A stretch of DNA of 37,614 nucleotides from Clostridia bacterium (GCA_017529175.1 JAFXNX010000336.1:1-37614); one strand, 5' to 3'; shown: positions 16,251-26,307, numbered from the stretch's first letter. The notes: a model not told the origin generated them from the sequence alone. Numbers and translations are program-made.

Positions 16251-16278
16251 TAATCCACAGTCAGGAGACGCGTTCTCA

Positions 16279-18180
16279 ATGGGATATGACAATAAAACGT
16301 TCGACGTTATAGTCGTCGGCGCGGGACACGCGGGAGTCGAAGCCGCCCTTGCCGCGGCGCGCAGCGGACTTTCCGCAGCTCTCTTCACGATAGGGCTCGA
16401 CGGCGTCGCAAATATGCCGTGCAATCCGTCCGTCGGCGGCACCGGAAAAGGGCATCTCGTCTTCGAGATCGACGCGCTCGGCGGTGAAATGGGTTACGCC
16501 GCGGACAAAGTTACGATGCAGTCGAGAACTCTCAACACGGGAAAAGGCGCCGCGGTGAGGTCAAAACGCATCCAGGCGGACCGAAGCGAGTATTCCCGCA
16601 ACATGAAACAAACGCTTGAGCAGACGGAAAACCTTTATCTTATCCAGGGAGAAGTAACGGGTGTTCTCACGGAGAGCGCCGCGGGTTGCGTCCGCGTCGC
16701 GGGCGTCACGGCGGAGCCCGGCGGAGAGTTTTTCTCACGCGCCGTTATAATATCGACCGGTACTTATCTCGGAGGCGTCACTCACGTCGGTACGGTAAAG
16801 CGCGATTCGGGCCCCGACGGTATGCTTCCCGCAAGAGCGCTGTCCGCGTCTCTCGAGGCGCTCGGACTTCGTCTCCAGAGATTCAAAACGGGCACTCCCC
16901 CGAGGATACATTCAAGGTCGATAGACTTCTCCGCTCTCGAAGTTCAAAACGGCGAAGAACACATCATCCCCTTCTCCGTGCGTACGGACGAGAATGCGCT
17001 CAACAAAATACGGCAAATACCCTGCCACATAGTCTACACCAACGGGGAAACTCACAAGACGATCCTTGACAACATACACCTCTCCCCTCTTTATTCAGGA
17101 CAGATACACGGCACGGGTCCGAGGTACTGTCCGAGCATCGAGGACAAGATAATGCGCTTTCGAGACAAGGAGCGTCATCAGCTCTTCGTCGAGCCGATGG
17201 GAAAGCACACGGATGAGATATATCTCCAGGGCTTTTCCTCGTCTCTTCCCGCGGAAGTGCAATACAAAATGCTCCATACCCTGAAAGGATTTGAGAATGC
17301 GGAAATCATGAGATTCGCATACGCGATAGAGTACGACTGCGTAGACCCGACGGAGCTTGACGCGACGCTCGAGTCAAAGAAGATAGAAGGGCTTTACGGC
17401 GCGGGACAGTTCAACGGCTCGTCCGGCTATGAAGAGGCCGCCTGCCAGGGACTCGTCGCGGGCATCAACGCATCGCTCAAGATACGAAAAGAAGCGCCGA
17501 TGATCCTTCCGAGATATTCCTCATACATAGGAACTCTTATCGACGACCTCGTGACAAAGGGGACCGCGGAGCCATACAGGATAATGACGTCCCGTTCCGA
17601 GTTCCGTCTTATGCTCCGGCAGGACAACGCGGAGCGCCGTCTTACGGAGTACGGCAGAGCGGCGGGACTGATCGACGAAAAGAGGTATTCCGAATACCTC
17701 AGGCGAAAGCAAGCGGTCGACGACGAAGTCGCACGGTGCCGCGCGACGACCCTTCCTCCGGGCGGCGCGCTGAATGAGATACTTGTCTCGGCGGGAAGCA
17801 CGCCGATATCTACCGGCGCGAAGCTCGCCGAGCTGATACGGCGCCCGCAGATAGAGTACGATATGCTGAAAGATGTCGACGCGTCAAGGCCAGAGCTGCC
17901 GTACGGCGCAAAGCTCGCCGTACAGACGGAGATAAAATACGAGGGGTACGTTTCCCGCCAGCTTGACGACGCAAAGCGGCAGGAAAAACTCGAAGACAAG
18001 AGGATACCGGACGATATCGATTACGAGGCGATAGGGGGACTTCGGACCGAAGCGGTGCAGAAGCTCTCGAAGATCCGTCCCGCTTCCATCGGGCAGGCGT
18101 CAAGGATATCCGGGGTCAGCCCCGCGGACATAACAGTACTGATAATATATCTGACCGTAAAGCGAAAGAAAAACGATTAA
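16279..18180 (+). CDS. mnmG: tRNA uridine-5-carboxymethylaminomethyl modification enzyme MnmG (GidA)
   Basis: 633 residues. With MnmE, MnmG installs the cmnm5 group on the wobble uridine of several tRNAs, using FAD. The FAD-binding motif is [19 protein letters not shown] near the N-terminus. GidA signatures follow: [20 protein letters not shown] and [16 protein letters not shown], then [20 protein letters not shown] and [13 protein letters not shown]. The C-terminal helical domain ends [19 protein letters not shown] 16279 has AGGAG 11 bases upstream. Neither mnmE nor rsmG is beside it: rsmG lies 8 kb away on the other strand. Confidence 0.96.
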   Translation: MGYDNKTFDVIVVGAGHAGVEAALAAARSGLSAALFTIGLDGVANMPCNPSVGGTGKGHLVFEIDALGGEMGYAADKVTMQSRTLNTGKGAAVRSKRIQADRSEYSRNMKQTLEQTENLYLIQGEVTGVLTESAAGCVRVAGVTAEPGGEFFSRAVIISTGTYLGGVTHVGTVKRDSGPDGMLPARALSASLEALGLRLQRFKTGTPPRIHSRSIDFSALEVQNGEEHIIPFSVRTDENALNKIRQIPCHIVYTNGETHKTILDNIHLSPLYSGQIHGTGPRYCPSIEDKIMRFRDKERHQLFVEPMGKHTDEIYLQGFSSSLPAEVQYKMLHTLKGFENAEIMRFAYAIEYDCVDPTELDATLESKKIEGLYGAGQFNGSSGYEEAACQGLVAGINASLKIRKEAPMILPRYSSYIGTLIDDLVTKGTAEPYRIMTSRSEFRLMLRQDNAERRLTEYGRAAGLIDEKRYSEYLRRKQAVDDEVARCRATTLPPGGALNEILVSAGSTPISTGAKLAELIRRPQIEYDMLKDVDASRPELPYGAKLAVQTEIKYEGYVSRQLDDAKRQEKLEDKRIPDDIDYEAIGGLRTEAVQKLSKIRPASIGQASRISGVSPADITVLIIYLTVKRKKND

Positions 18181-18218
18181 AACTCGTCGCGCCGACCGGG
18201 CGCGGAAAGGATATAAAG

Positions 18219-18482
18219 ATGGATAACAACAAAGAAAACAACCTCAAGACTCAAACCTTTTCGATCCTCAAGGAAAAGGACAAGCCGATGAAACAGGTGC
18301 TGCGCACCGTTTACGAAGCGCTTGTCGAGGGCGGGTATGACCCGATCATCCAGCTTGTCGGATACATCGAGTCCGAGGACCCGACTTACATCACCAACCA
18401 CAACAACGCGAGAAGTCTTATCAGAAAGATCGACCGCGACGAGCTTATCGAAGAGCTTATCAGAAACTATCTCAAGATCTGA
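18219..18482 (+). CDS. ireB: IreB family regulatory phosphoprotein (UPF0297)
   Basis: 87 residues, the usual length. In Enterococcus IreB is a substrate of the Ser/Thr kinase IreK and affects cephalosporin tolerance. The protein has threonines near its N-terminus (LKTQTFSI), where IreB is phosphorylated, and the conserved body [39 protein letters not shown] and [27 protein letters not shown] precedes ATG 18219. The usual partners ruvX and the UPF0473 gene are absent; instead it overlaps the aldo/keto reductase gene by one base (TGATG). Confidence 0.93.
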   Translation: MDNNKENNLKTQTFSILKEKDKPMKQVLRTVYEALVEGGYDPIIQLVGYIESEDPTYITNHNNARSLIRKIDRDELIEELIRNYLKI

Positions 18483-19450
18483 TGGCGCTTGACCGAATCA
18501 CGCTCTCTCCCGGAGTCGACGTTTCGCGCCTTTGCATCGGATCGCTCACCGTAAGCCCGATGCAGGCGTCTCTTCCGACGCGACGCGCATCGGAAGTGTT
18601 GTCTTACGCCTTTGACAGAGGGATAAATTTCACGGACACGGCGCAGTACTATGCGAATTACGATATAATAAGAGGCGCGCTTGAAATGTGCCGCCGTCCC
18701 GAGGACGTCGTCATATCTTCAAAGACCTACGCCTACTCAAGAGAGCTTGCGCAAGGCGCCGTCGAGGAAGCAAGGCGCTCGCTCGACCGTGACGTGATAG
18801 ACATCTTTATGCTCCACGAGCAGGAGTCGTACGAAACTCTTCGAGGTCACATGGAGGCGCTCGACTATCTATTCGAGTGCAAGGCGCGCGGCGTCATCAA
18901 GGCAGTCGGGGCGTCGATGCACCACATCGCCGCGGTAGAAGGCGTCGTAACTCTTGCAAAACGCGGGATAAAACTCGACGTCATCCATCCGATATTCAAC
19001 AAGGCGGGGATCGGGATCGCCGACGGTACGGTCGACGAAATGGCGTCGGCAATACGCGAAGCGCACGGTCTCGGGATCGGAGTCTTCGGTATGAAGTCCC
19101 TTGCGGGAGGACATCTCTATTCGAGCGCCGAAGAAGCGTTCCGCTTCGTTCTGGAGCGCCCTTTTATCGACGCCGTCGCCGTCGGTATGCAGTCGGAAGA
19201 GGAGATCGACGCGAATATCGCGTTCTTCGAGTCCGGCGCGTTTCCCGCCGCCGCAAAAGAGGCGCTCGCAAAGAAGCGCCGCCGTCTTCTGATCGAAGAT
19301 TTTTGCGAAGGGTGCGGCTCGTGCGTCAGAAGATGCGCTCAGTCCGCGCTTCGGCTCGAGGGCGGCCGCGCCGTCGTCGACGAATCAAAATGCGTTCTTT
19401 GCGCGTACTGCTCGAAGGTATGCCCTATGTTCGCGATAAAAGTCATTTAA
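18482..19450 (+). CDS. Aldo/keto reductase with C-terminal 2[4Fe-4S] ferredoxin domain
   Basis: 322 residues. The N-terminal 260 residues are an aldo/keto reductase TIM barrel with the tetrad in place: Asp and Tyr in NFTDTAQYYANYD, Lys in VISSKTY and His in DIFMLHEQES. The last 50 residues hold two cluster motifs, CEGCGSCVRRC and CVLCAYCSKVC, each of the CxxCxxCxxxC type. This fused architecture is common in anaerobes and suggests electron transfer to or from ferredoxin; the substrate is unknown. The start codon shares a base with the ireB stop. ribF follows after 14 bases. Confidence 0.9.
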   Translation: MALDRITLSPGVDVSRLCIGSLTVSPMQASLPTRRASEVLSYAFDRGINFTDTAQYYANYDIIRGALEMCRRPEDVVISSKTYAYSRELAQGAVEEARRSLDRDVIDIFMLHEQESYETLRGHMEALDYLFECKARGVIKAVGASMHHIAAVEGVVTLAKRGIKLDVIHPIFNKAGIGIADGTVDEMASAIREAHGLGIGVFGMKSLAGGHLYSSAEEAFRFVLERPFIDAVAVGMQSEEEIDANIAFFESGAFPAAAKEALAKKRRRLLIEDFCEGCGSCVRRCAQSALRLEGGRAVVDESKCVLCAYCSKVCPMFAIKVI

Positions 19451-19464
19451 CGAAAGTGTCAGGT

Positions 19465-20418
19465 ATGCCTATAATAAAAAATCTTAAAACGGGGAAGACC
19501 TTACACGATCCCGTTTTGTTCATCGCCGCTCTCGGCAGCTTCGACGGGGTCCACGTCGGACACCGAAAGGTGATCCTTGACGCGATATCTCTTGCAAAGT
19601 CCACAGGAGTCGCAAGCGCGGCGTGGTACTTTGAAGACAGCCCGAAGGGGTCCGCAACGCTGACGGACAACGGCGAAAAAGAGCGTTTGATCGCCCTGCT
19701 CGGCGCGGACCTTGCCGTGACCGAAAGATTCGACGCGGTAAAGGATATGGAGCCGGAAGAATTTGTCGACTCCCTCGTCCTTCTCGGGTGCCGCGGAGCC
19801 GTGTGCGGCTTCAATTTCCGTTTCGGACGCGGCGCGTCCGGCGACAGCGCAACGCTCAAAACTCTTTGCGAAAAAAGAGGACTTTCCTGCTTTGTCGTCC
19901 CGCCGGTGACATATGACGGCGACACGGTATCGTCGAGCGCGATAAGGCGTTCGCTCGAAGAAGGAGACGTCGCGCGGGCGTCTGCGATGCTCGGAAGACG
20001 CTTCTCCGTCACCACCCCCGTCGCGCACGGAAGAACGCTCGGAAGGACGCTCGGATTTCCGACAGTCAATCAGACGTTTCCTGCGGAAAAAGCGATCCTT
20101 CGCCGCGGAGTGTATTTTACAGTGACAAATATCGACGGCGCGCTCTTCCCCTCCGTTTCCAACTTCGGCGTAAGACCGACTGTCGGAGGACACGAGTGCC
20201 GCCTCGAAACACATATAATGGGGACAGACGCCGACCTTTACGGAAAGACTCTTACCGTTTCGTTTCTGGAATTCAGACGGGACGAGACGGAGTTTCCTAA
20301 CGAGGCGTCGCTTGTCTGCGCGGTGTCGCGCGATAAAGACGCCGCAAAAGAATATTTTTCATCACGCAAGGCGCTTTGCGCCGCGCTCGGGAAAGGAGAG
20401 GAGCCGCTTGACTTTTAA
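19465..20418 (+). CDS. ribF: Bifunctional riboflavin kinase / FAD synthetase RibF
   Basis: 317 residues. RibF converts riboflavin to FMN and then FAD. The N-terminal nucleotidyltransferase domain shows LGSFDGVHVGHRKVI and VSSSAIRRSLEEGDV. The C-terminal flavokinase shows GRTLGFPTVNQTF, PSVSNFGVRPTVGG and LETHIMGTDADLYGKTL followed by VSFLEFRRDETEF. The ribosome site before ATG 19465 is weak (CAGGT), so expression may depend on coupling to the gene upstream. The 3' end overlaps the carboxypeptidase-like gene by 11 bases. Confidence 0.94.
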   Translation: MPIIKNLKTGKTLHDPVLFIAALGSFDGVHVGHRKVILDAISLAKSTGVASAAWYFEDSPKGSATLTDNGEKERLIALLGADLAVTERFDAVKDMEPEEFVDSLVLLGCRGAVCGFNFRFGRGASGDSATLKTLCEKRGLSCFVVPPVTYDGDTVSSSAIRRSLEEGDVARASAMLGRRFSVTTPVAHGRTLGRTLGFPTVNQTFPAEKAILRRGVYFTVTNIDGALFPSVSNFGVRPTVGGHECRLETHIMGTDADLYGKTLTVSFLEFRRDETEFPNEASLVCAVSRDKDAAKEYFSSRKALCAALGKGEEPLDF

Positions 20419-21721
20419 AAAAAGAATAACCGCGCTGATCGTCGCGCTCGTAATGCTCGCGCCGGTATCTCTCTTCGCGTTCCCCGCGCGCGCGGTCGAA
20501 GCGCCGCAGGTAGAAAAAATCAAGGCGGCTTACGTTTCATGCGTGGAAACGGGAGACGTGCTGTTCACGTACCACCCGGAGGACGAACTGTTCACGACGT
20601 CGTCGACGAAACTGATGACGGCAATCGTCGCGATAGAGGAGCTTTCCGCCCGTCTTGACGAGAAAGTGACCGTAACTTCGGAAATGCTCTCCGAGGTCGC
20701 GGGCAACCGTCTCGGGCTCGAGGCGGACGAGGTCGTCACGATCCGCGACCTTTTACATATCCTCATCACCGGAGGAAACAACGACGGCGCGTACTGTCTT
20801 GCGTATCTTGCGGCGGGGTCCGTTTCCGCTTTCGTTGAGAAGATGAACGCGAAGGCGCAAATTCTCGACGCGCACAACACGTTCTATACGAACCCGACCG
20901 GACTTCACGACGAAATGATGAAGACCACCGTTACTGATACCGCGAAGATCGCGAAATACGCGTGGTCTCTGCCTCTTTTCAGAGAAGCGTCGTCGACTCC
21001 CAAATACGTCATGGAAGCGACGAACAAAAGTGAATTCCGCAACATATACAACAGAAACTGCCTTATCTCTAAATATTATTCCGCCGACTATTTCGAGGGA
21101 TGCTGCGCCGGGCTGAACGCCGGAAGCACGTCTCAGGGCGGACACTGCGTCATAACAGTCGCGAAGAACGAGGAGCTGAGTTATCTCATAATCGTCATGG
21201 GCGCGGAAACGACGGACGAGGTGATATATTCCTACACAAACGTGAAAACGCTTATCAAATGGGCGTTTGAGTCGTTCGCCATGACAGACGTTCTGACGGA
21301 AAACCGGGTAGTATGCGAAATGCCCGTATCCCTCGCTTCCGCAGTCGACTTTGTGACAGTCGCTCCCGAGAAGAGCGTATCTGTCTTCCTTCCGACCGAC
21401 GTTGACGTAGAGAAGGAAATCGAGTACAGCTGGACGACGGTCGAGGAAACTCTCACCGCGCCGCTCAAAGCGGGGCAGACTGTGGGTCAGATCTCGGCGA
21501 CGTACAAAGCGCCGGGAGAGACGGAGGCGAAAGTCCTCGCCTCGTGCAACCTCGTCGTGACGTCGGACGTCGACCGGAGCGACTTTCTCTACGCGCTTAA
21601 CCGGATCGAGAACTTCACGAAGAGCCGCGGCTTCATCGCGGCGGCGATATTCGCCGTCATAGTGTCGGCGGGCGTCATACTTTTCAACGCGCGGCGCCGC
21701 AAGACGCGCGGAACATATTGA
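20408..21721 (+). CDS. D-alanyl-D-alanine carboxypeptidase-like protein (DacF/PBP5 family) with altered active-site motifs
   Basis: 437 residues. A signal peptide (KKRITALIVALVMLAPVSLF, then AFPARA), a penicillin-binding peptidase S11 domain, a beta-rich C-terminal domain of the PBP5 type, and a C-terminal membrane helix (GFIAAAIFAVIVSAGVILF) with an arginine-rich tail. The nucleophile motif SSTK (residues 65-68) is intact. The SxN motif, however, reads GNN within ITGGNNDGAY, and the KTG motif reads NAG within GLNAGSTSQGG. Such changes would weaken or change activity. The start is TTG 20408, preceded by AAAGGAGAGGAG and giving a proper signal peptide. It overlaps the end of ribF. Confidence 0.82.
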   Translation: MTFKKRITALIVALVMLAPVSLFAFPARAVEAPQVEKIKAAYVSCVETGDVLFTYHPEDELFTTSSTKLMTAIVAIEELSARLDEKVTVTSEMLSEVAGNRLGLEADEVVTIRDLLHILITGGNNDGAYCLAYLAAGSVSAFVEKMNAKAQILDAHNTFYTNPTGLHDEMMKTTVTDTAKIAKYAWSLPLFREASSTPKYVMEATNKSEFRNIYNRNCLISKYYSADYFEGCCAGLNAGSTSQGGHCVITVAKNEELSYLIIVMGAETTDEVIYSYTNVKTLIKWAFESFAMTDVLTENRVVCEMPVSLASAVDFVTVAPEKSVSVFLPTDVDVEKEIEYSWTTVEETLTAPLKAGQTVGQISATYKAPGETEAKVLASCNLVVTSDVDRSDFLYALNRIENFTKSRGFIAAAIFAVIVSAGVILFNARRRKTRGTY

Positions 21722-21757
21722 TATTGAAAATTATTTATAATACATAAGGAGACTGTA

Positions 21758-23407
21758 ATGAGTATCGAACTTAAACGTAGCAAACGCGATATAGGAGTCG
21801 CGGGTCCCGTACTGACGATAGTGATGGACGGAGTTGGCCTTGCGAAGGACAACGAAGGAAACGCGGTCAAGCGCGCGTTCACTCCGACGCTTGATATGCT
21901 TATGTCAAAATATCCCACGCTGACGCTGAAAGCGCACGGCACGGCGGTAGGACTTCCCTCCGACGACGATATGGGAAACTCCGAGGTCGGACACAACGCG
22001 CTCGGCTCCGGGCAGGTCTTCGCGCAGGGCGCGAAGCTCGTCTCGAACTCGATAGAGAGCGGAAAAATGTTTGAATCAAACTCGTGGCGCGAGATAGTTG
22101 ACGGCGCGAAGGGACACACCCTTCACTTCCTCGGACTCTTTTCCGACGGAAACGTACACTCCCACATAGATCACCTCAAGGCGATGATCGAAGGCGCCAA
22201 GCGCGACGGCGTATCGCGCGTCAGAGTGCATATCCTTCTTGACGGACGCGACGTCGGCGAAACGTCCGCGCTCGATTACGTCGAGCCGTTCGAGGAATTT
22301 ATCGCCGCTCTTCGCGACGATTCGTTCGACATTAAGATCGCCTCCGGCGGCGGCAGAATGAATATCACGATGGACAGATATGAAGCGAACTGGACGATGG
22401 TCGAACGCGGTTGGAAAACTCACGTCCTCGGCGAAGGCAGATATTTCGCCTCCGCGAAGGAAGCGATCGAGACCTACCGCCGCGAGACGGGAGCGATAGA
22501 CCAGGACCTCGATCCGTTCGTCATAGCGGAGAACGGACGTCCCGTCGGAACGATAGAGGACGGCGACAGCGTCGTATTCTTCAACTTCCGCGGCGACCGC
22601 GCCATCGAGATCTCGAAGACCTTTGAGGGAGGCGAGTCGTTCGACAAGTTCGACCGCGTCAGAGTCCCGAAGGTGACCTACGCCGGGATGCTCGAGTACG
22701 ACGGCGACCTTCACATCCCCTCCCGCTATCTCGTAGCTCCTCCGGAGATCACGAACACGATGGGAGAATATCTCGTTTCCGCGGGAGTTATGCAGTTCGC
22801 CATGTCCGAGACTCAAAAATACGGTCACGTCACTTACTTCTGGAACGGAAACCGCAGCGGCAAATTTTCCGAAGAGCTTGAGACCTACGTCGAGATACCC
22901 TCCGACGTCGTTCCCTTTGAACAGCGTCCGTGGATGAAGTGCGCCGAGATCACCGACCGCCTTATCGCGGAGCTGAAGAGCGGCAAGTACAAGTGCCTTC
23001 GCGTGAACTTCCCGAACGGGGATATGGTCGGACACACGGGCAACCTCGAGGCGACGATCTGCGCGATGGAAGCGCTCGATCTCCAGCTCGGCAGGATCCT
23101 TCCCGTTATAGATGAACTGCACGGCGTCGCTCTCATCACCGCCGACCACGGCAACGCGGACGAGATGTATGAGACTGACAAGAAGGGCGACGTGAAGATC
23201 GGCAAGGACGGCTCTCACAAGGCGAAAACGAGCCACACGCTCAACCGCGTTCCGTTCATAATTTACGACAACAACTACCGCGATAATTATACGGTCAAGG
23301 AAGACACCGGCGCGTTCGGTCTTTCAAACGTCGCCGCGACCGCGGTAAACTTTCTCGGCTACGACGCGCCCGAGATGTGGGACGAGTCAATGATCGAACT
23401 GAATTAA
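21758..23407 (+). CDS. gpmI: 2,3-bisphosphoglycerate-independent phosphoglycerate mutase
   Basis: 549 residues, a little longer than the usual 510. It interconverts 3- and 2-phosphoglycerate in glycolysis using two manganese ions and a phosphoserine. The catalytic serine lies in DDDMGNSEVGHNALGSG. Metal ligands are in VLTIVMDGVGLAKD and in the late ITADHGNADEMY and KTSHTLNRVPF. The sugar-phosphate loop is HILLDGRDVGETSALDYVEP. ATG 21758 has AAGGAG 7 bases upstream. It is followed by a hairpin, so it may be a single-gene unit. No other glycolytic genes are nearby. Confidence 0.95.
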   Translation: MSIELKRSKRDIGVAGPVLTIVMDGVGLAKDNEGNAVKRAFTPTLDMLMSKYPTLTLKAHGTAVGLPSDDDMGNSEVGHNALGSGQVFAQGAKLVSNSIESGKMFESNSWREIVDGAKGHTLHFLGLFSDGNVHSHIDHLKAMIEGAKRDGVSRVRVHILLDGRDVGETSALDYVEPFEEFIAALRDDSFDIKIASGGGRMNITMDRYEANWTMVERGWKTHVLGEGRYFASAKEAIETYRRETGAIDQDLDPFVIAENGRPVGTIEDGDSVVFFNFRGDRAIEISKTFEGGESFDKFDRVRVPKVTYAGMLEYDGDLHIPSRYLVAPPEITNTMGEYLVSAGVMQFAMSETQKYGHVTYFWNGNRSGKFSEELETYVEIPSDVVPFEQRPWMKCAEITDRLIAELKSGKYKCLRVNFPNGDMVGHTGNLEATICAMEALDLQLGRILPVIDELHGVALITADHGNADEMYETDKKGDVKIGKDGSHKAKTSHTLNRVPFIIYDNNYRDNYTVKEDTGAFGLSNVAATAVNFLGYDAPEMWDESMIELN

Positions 23408-23418
23408 TCAACAAAATA

Positions 23419-23448
23419 CGCGGGGGGGATACATCCCCCGCGAGTCTT
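23419..23448 (+). terminator. Probable terminator after gpmI
   Basis: A GC-rich stem of about 10 pairs (CGCGGGG...CCCCGCG, with two unpaired G) is followed by AGTCTTTA. The T tract is short. It fills the gap to the next gene. Confidence 0.55.
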
Positions 23449-23459
23449 TATATAATAAT

Positions 23460-24272
23460 ATGAAAGTTTTTGAAAAAATACTGAATATCGCGTTCGCCGT
23501 TTTCGCGTCGATCACGGCGCTGAACTACACGGTCTACCTTATTCATCTGATCATTTTTCCGGAACAGCCGCTGGCGTTCATTATCACGTTTACCGTGCTT
23601 TCGCTGATAGCGCTCCCGGTGATATTCAGACGAAAGCTTCGGGCGCTGCTAAAGAAGGCGTACCCGGTCTTTAAGGCGCTCTGGACCGCGGCGATGGCGG
23701 TATACGTCGTGTCTTTTATCATAATGACGTCCGTTATAATCGCGGGAAAAGGAGTCGACCCGTCACCCTCCGACATACCGGAGGACACGGTATTGATCGT
23801 TTACGGAGCGAAGGTCGGCGGGAGCGAGTCATCGCCTCATCCGGGACAGTTTTTGAGATACCGTCTTGACTACGCCGCGTCGATCATGGAAGAAAGACCC
23901 GGAACCGTCTGCATAGTGTGCGGCGGACGCGGCGACAACGAGCCCGCCGCGGAAGCGGACGTTATGAGAAGCTATCTGATCTCAAAGGGCATTGACGCCG
24001 AGCGTATATTCGTCGACGACGAGTCCGAGAACACGATAGAGAATATCGACAACGCAATGAGGATAATGGAAGAGCGCGGTTTGAAGGGAAAGAGCGTCGC
24101 GTGTCTCTCGACGGAATACCATATACCGAGGATAAAATATCTTTGTTCAAAAGCCGGGCTCGACGCAGATTATTACTTCCACGCCGCATCGCCCAACTTT
24201 TTCGGGCTCTGGTCGGGTCTCGTGCGCGAGTATATGTCCTACGGAAAACTGATATTGACAGGACACTTATGA
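23460..24272 (+). CDS. YdcF/SanA-like (DUF218) membrane protein
   Basis: 270 residues. Three N-terminal hydrophobic helices (FAVFASITALNYTVYLIHLI, FIITFTVLSLIALPVIF and AAMAVYVVSFIIMTSVIIAG) precede a DUF218 domain. That domain shows VLIVYGAKVGG, VCIVCGGRGDNEPAAEA, VDDESENTIENIDNAM and CLSTEYHIPRIKYL. DUF218 proteins act in the cell envelope, with suggested links to peptidoglycan or vancomycin resistance, but the reaction is unknown. ATG 23460 has no clear ribosome site; a TATAAT at 23451-23456 lies just before it, so a leaderless message is possible. The next gene starts 46 bases later. Confidence 0.85.
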   Translation: MKVFEKILNIAFAVFASITALNYTVYLIHLIIFPEQPLAFIITFTVLSLIALPVIFRRKLRALLKKAYPVFKALWTAAMAVYVVSFIIMTSVIIAGKGVDPSPSDIPEDTVLIVYGAKVGGSESSPHPGQFLRYRLDYAASIMEERPGTVCIVCGGRGDNEPAAEADVMRSYLISKGIDAERIFVDDESENTIENIDNAMRIMEERGLKGKSVACLSTEYHIPRIKYLCSKAGLDADYYFHAASPNFFGLWSGLVREYMSYGKLILTGHL

Positions 24273-24318
24273 GCGCCGCCCCGACGATAACTATCTGACC
24301 GTACTGACGGAGGAAACG

Positions 24319-26307
24319 ATGTATCAGCTTATAAAAAATTTTCCGGAACTTGAGCCTTTCAGCGCAGACATTGATCTTCGCATGGAGAATTATAAAAAGA
24401 AGCGCCGGCAGCTGCTCGGAAAGAACGCTTCTTTATCCGATTTTGCCAACGCTCACAAGTGGTACGGATTTCACAGGACGCCCGACGGATGGATATACCG
24501 GGAATGGGCGCCCGGCGCCGATATGCTATATCTTACCGGCGACTTCAACGACTGGCGCTGGACAGAGACGCCGATGACGGGAACTGACGGCGGGAACTGG
24601 GAGCTGTTTTTGCCGGGAGAGACTCTGCGCAAGGGGAGCCGCGTGATGACGATCGTCAAATGCGGCGAGGCGCTGACACAGCACATACCCATTTACGCGC
24701 GCCGCGTGATACAGGACCCCTTCACAATGAGCTGGTGCTGTGAGGTCACGGACGACACCGAAGAGTACCCGTGGTCCGACGACGGCTTTTTCTGCGACGA
24801 GCCGCCTCTCATTTACGAGGCGCACGTCGGTATGTGCGGCGAAGCGGAAAAGATCGAAACGTACCGCACCTTTGCCGACAAAGTCCTGCCGCACGTTAAA
24901 TACCTCGGCTACAATACCGTACAGCTTATGGCGATAATGGAGCATCCCTACTACGGCTCTTTCGGCTATCAGGTCAGCAGTTTCTTCGCCGCTTCCAGCA
25001 GATTCGGATATCCGGAAGAGCTTAAATATCTTATCAACAAAGCTCACGGCATGGGCATCCGCGTCCTGCTCGACGTCGTTCATTCACACGCGGTAAAGAA
25101 TACTCTTGAGGGAATAAATCTGTTTGACGGAACGGACTATCAGTTTTTCCACAGCGGAGCGAAGGGCGACCATCCCGCGTGGGGGACGAAGCTTTTCAAT
25201 TACGACAAGCCCGAGGTCCTTCATTTTCTGCTCAGCAATCTTAAATTCTGGATGGAAGAATATCATTTTGACGGCTTCCGCTTCGACGGAGTGACGTCGA
25301 TGATCTACCACGATCACGCGCTCGGCTCAAGTTTCTCAAATCTCTCGATGTATTTTACGATGAATACCGACATTGAGGCGCTGACGTACCTTCAGCTCGC
25401 GAATGAACTGGTACACGGTCTTGATCCGCACTGCCTCACCGTCGCGGAGGATATGAGCGGTATGCCCGGAATGTGCGATCCGGTCGCCGACGGCGGTATC
25501 GGATTCGATTACAGACTCGGCATGGGCTTGCCGGATATGTGGATAAAGCTGATAAAAGAGTGCCCGGATGAAAAGTGGAACCTCGGCGCGATCTGGTACG
25601 AGCTGACGAACAGAAACGTCAACACGATCGCTTATTGCGAAAGCCACGATCAGGCGCTCGTCGGCGATAAAACGATCATGTTCCGCCTTGCCGACGCCGC
25701 AATGTACGATCAAATGAGAAAAGACTGCCACACGCCGGTCATCGACCGGGCGATGGCGCTTCATAAAATGATACGGCTGATAACGATCGCCGCCGGAGGC
25801 ACCGGGTATCTCGACTTTATGGGAAATGAATTCGGTCATCCCGAATGGATAGATTTCCCACGCGAGGGCAACGGAAACAGTTTTCTGTACTGCCGCAGAC
25901 AGTGGAGTCTTTTGTTCAACCCCGACCTCAAATATCAGGACCTTAACTATTTTGACCGCGATATGGTGCATACCGCCGCTCATTACAGGATATTCGATCA
26001 GTTTTCGCCCGATATCAAATGGATACACGAGGACGACAGAGTGATCGCGTTTGAGCGCGCAGGCCTTGTTTTCGCATTCAACTTCTCGGCGGACAAAAGC
26101 TATTCCGGCTATACCGTCCCCGTCAGCCGCGCAGAAGATTATGAAGTTCTGTTTACGAGCGACGACTGTATCTACGGCGGCTTCGGCAGAATCGAGCGCG
26201 GCGCTCACAGCGCGTTCGCCCCCGGAATGGAAGGCAACTTCGTCAAGCTTTATATGCCGCCCAGAACTTGTATCGTCCTTTGCCCGAAAAGTCTTTACAA
26301 AGAATAA
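24319..26307 (+). CDS. glgB: 1,4-alpha-glucan branching enzyme, eukaryote-like (GH13_8) type
   Basis: 662 residues. It makes alpha-1,6 branches in glycogen. A CBM48-type N-terminal domain (WIYREWAPGADMLYLTGDFN) is followed by the GH13 barrel: VLLDVVHSHAVKNT, nucleophile Asp in YHFDGFRFDGVTSMIYHDHA, acid/base Glu in LTVAEDMSGMPG and the third acid in AYCESHDQALVGDKT. The VTSMIYHDHA stretch and GNEFGHPEWIDFPREGN are those of plant and animal branching enzymes rather than the E. coli form. ATG 24319 has GGAGG 8 bases upstream. No other glycogen genes are present. The stop is followed by the hairpin cluster that separates it from rsmG. Confidence 0.92.
   Translation: MYQLIKNFPELEPFSADIDLRMENYKKKRRQLLGKNASLSDFANAHKWYGFHRTPDGWIYREWAPGADMLYLTGDFNDWRWTETPMTGTDGGNWELFLPGETLRKGSRVMTIVKCGEALTQHIPIYARRVIQDPFTMSWCCEVTDDTEEYPWSDDGFFCDEPPLIYEAHVGMCGEAEKIETYRTFADKVLPHVKYLGYNTVQLMAIMEHPYYGSFGYQVSSFFAASSRFGYPEELKYLINKAHGMGIRVLLDVVHSHAVKNTLEGINLFDGTDYQFFHSGAKGDHPAWGTKLFNYDKPEVLHFLLSNLKFWMEEYHFDGFRFDGVTSMIYHDHALGSSFSNLSMYFTMNTDIEALTYLQLANELVHGLDPHCLTVAEDMSGMPGMCDPVADGGIGFDYRLGMGLPDMWIKLIKECPDEKWNLGAIWYELTNRNVNTIAYCESHDQALVGDKTIMFRLADAAMYDQMRKDCHTPVIDRAMALHKMIRLITIAAGGTGYLDFMGNEFGHPEWIDFPREGNGNSFLYCRRQWSLLFNPDLKYQDLNYFDRDMVHTAAHYRIFDQFSPDIKWIHEDDRVIAFERAGLVFAFNFSADKSYSGYTVPVSRAEDYEVLFTSDDCIYGGFGRIERGAHSAFAPGMEGNFVKLYMPPRTCIVLCPKSLYKE

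Noticed and set aside
21718..21741. TTGATA and TATAAT before gpmI as a promoter
   Set aside because: The spacer is only 12 bases, and the start would fall within the ribosome site.
22076..23236. Long (386-codon) minus-strand frame opposite gpmI
   Set aside because: A shadow frame caused by GC-rich codon use; the plus-strand product is a clear phosphoglycerate mutase.
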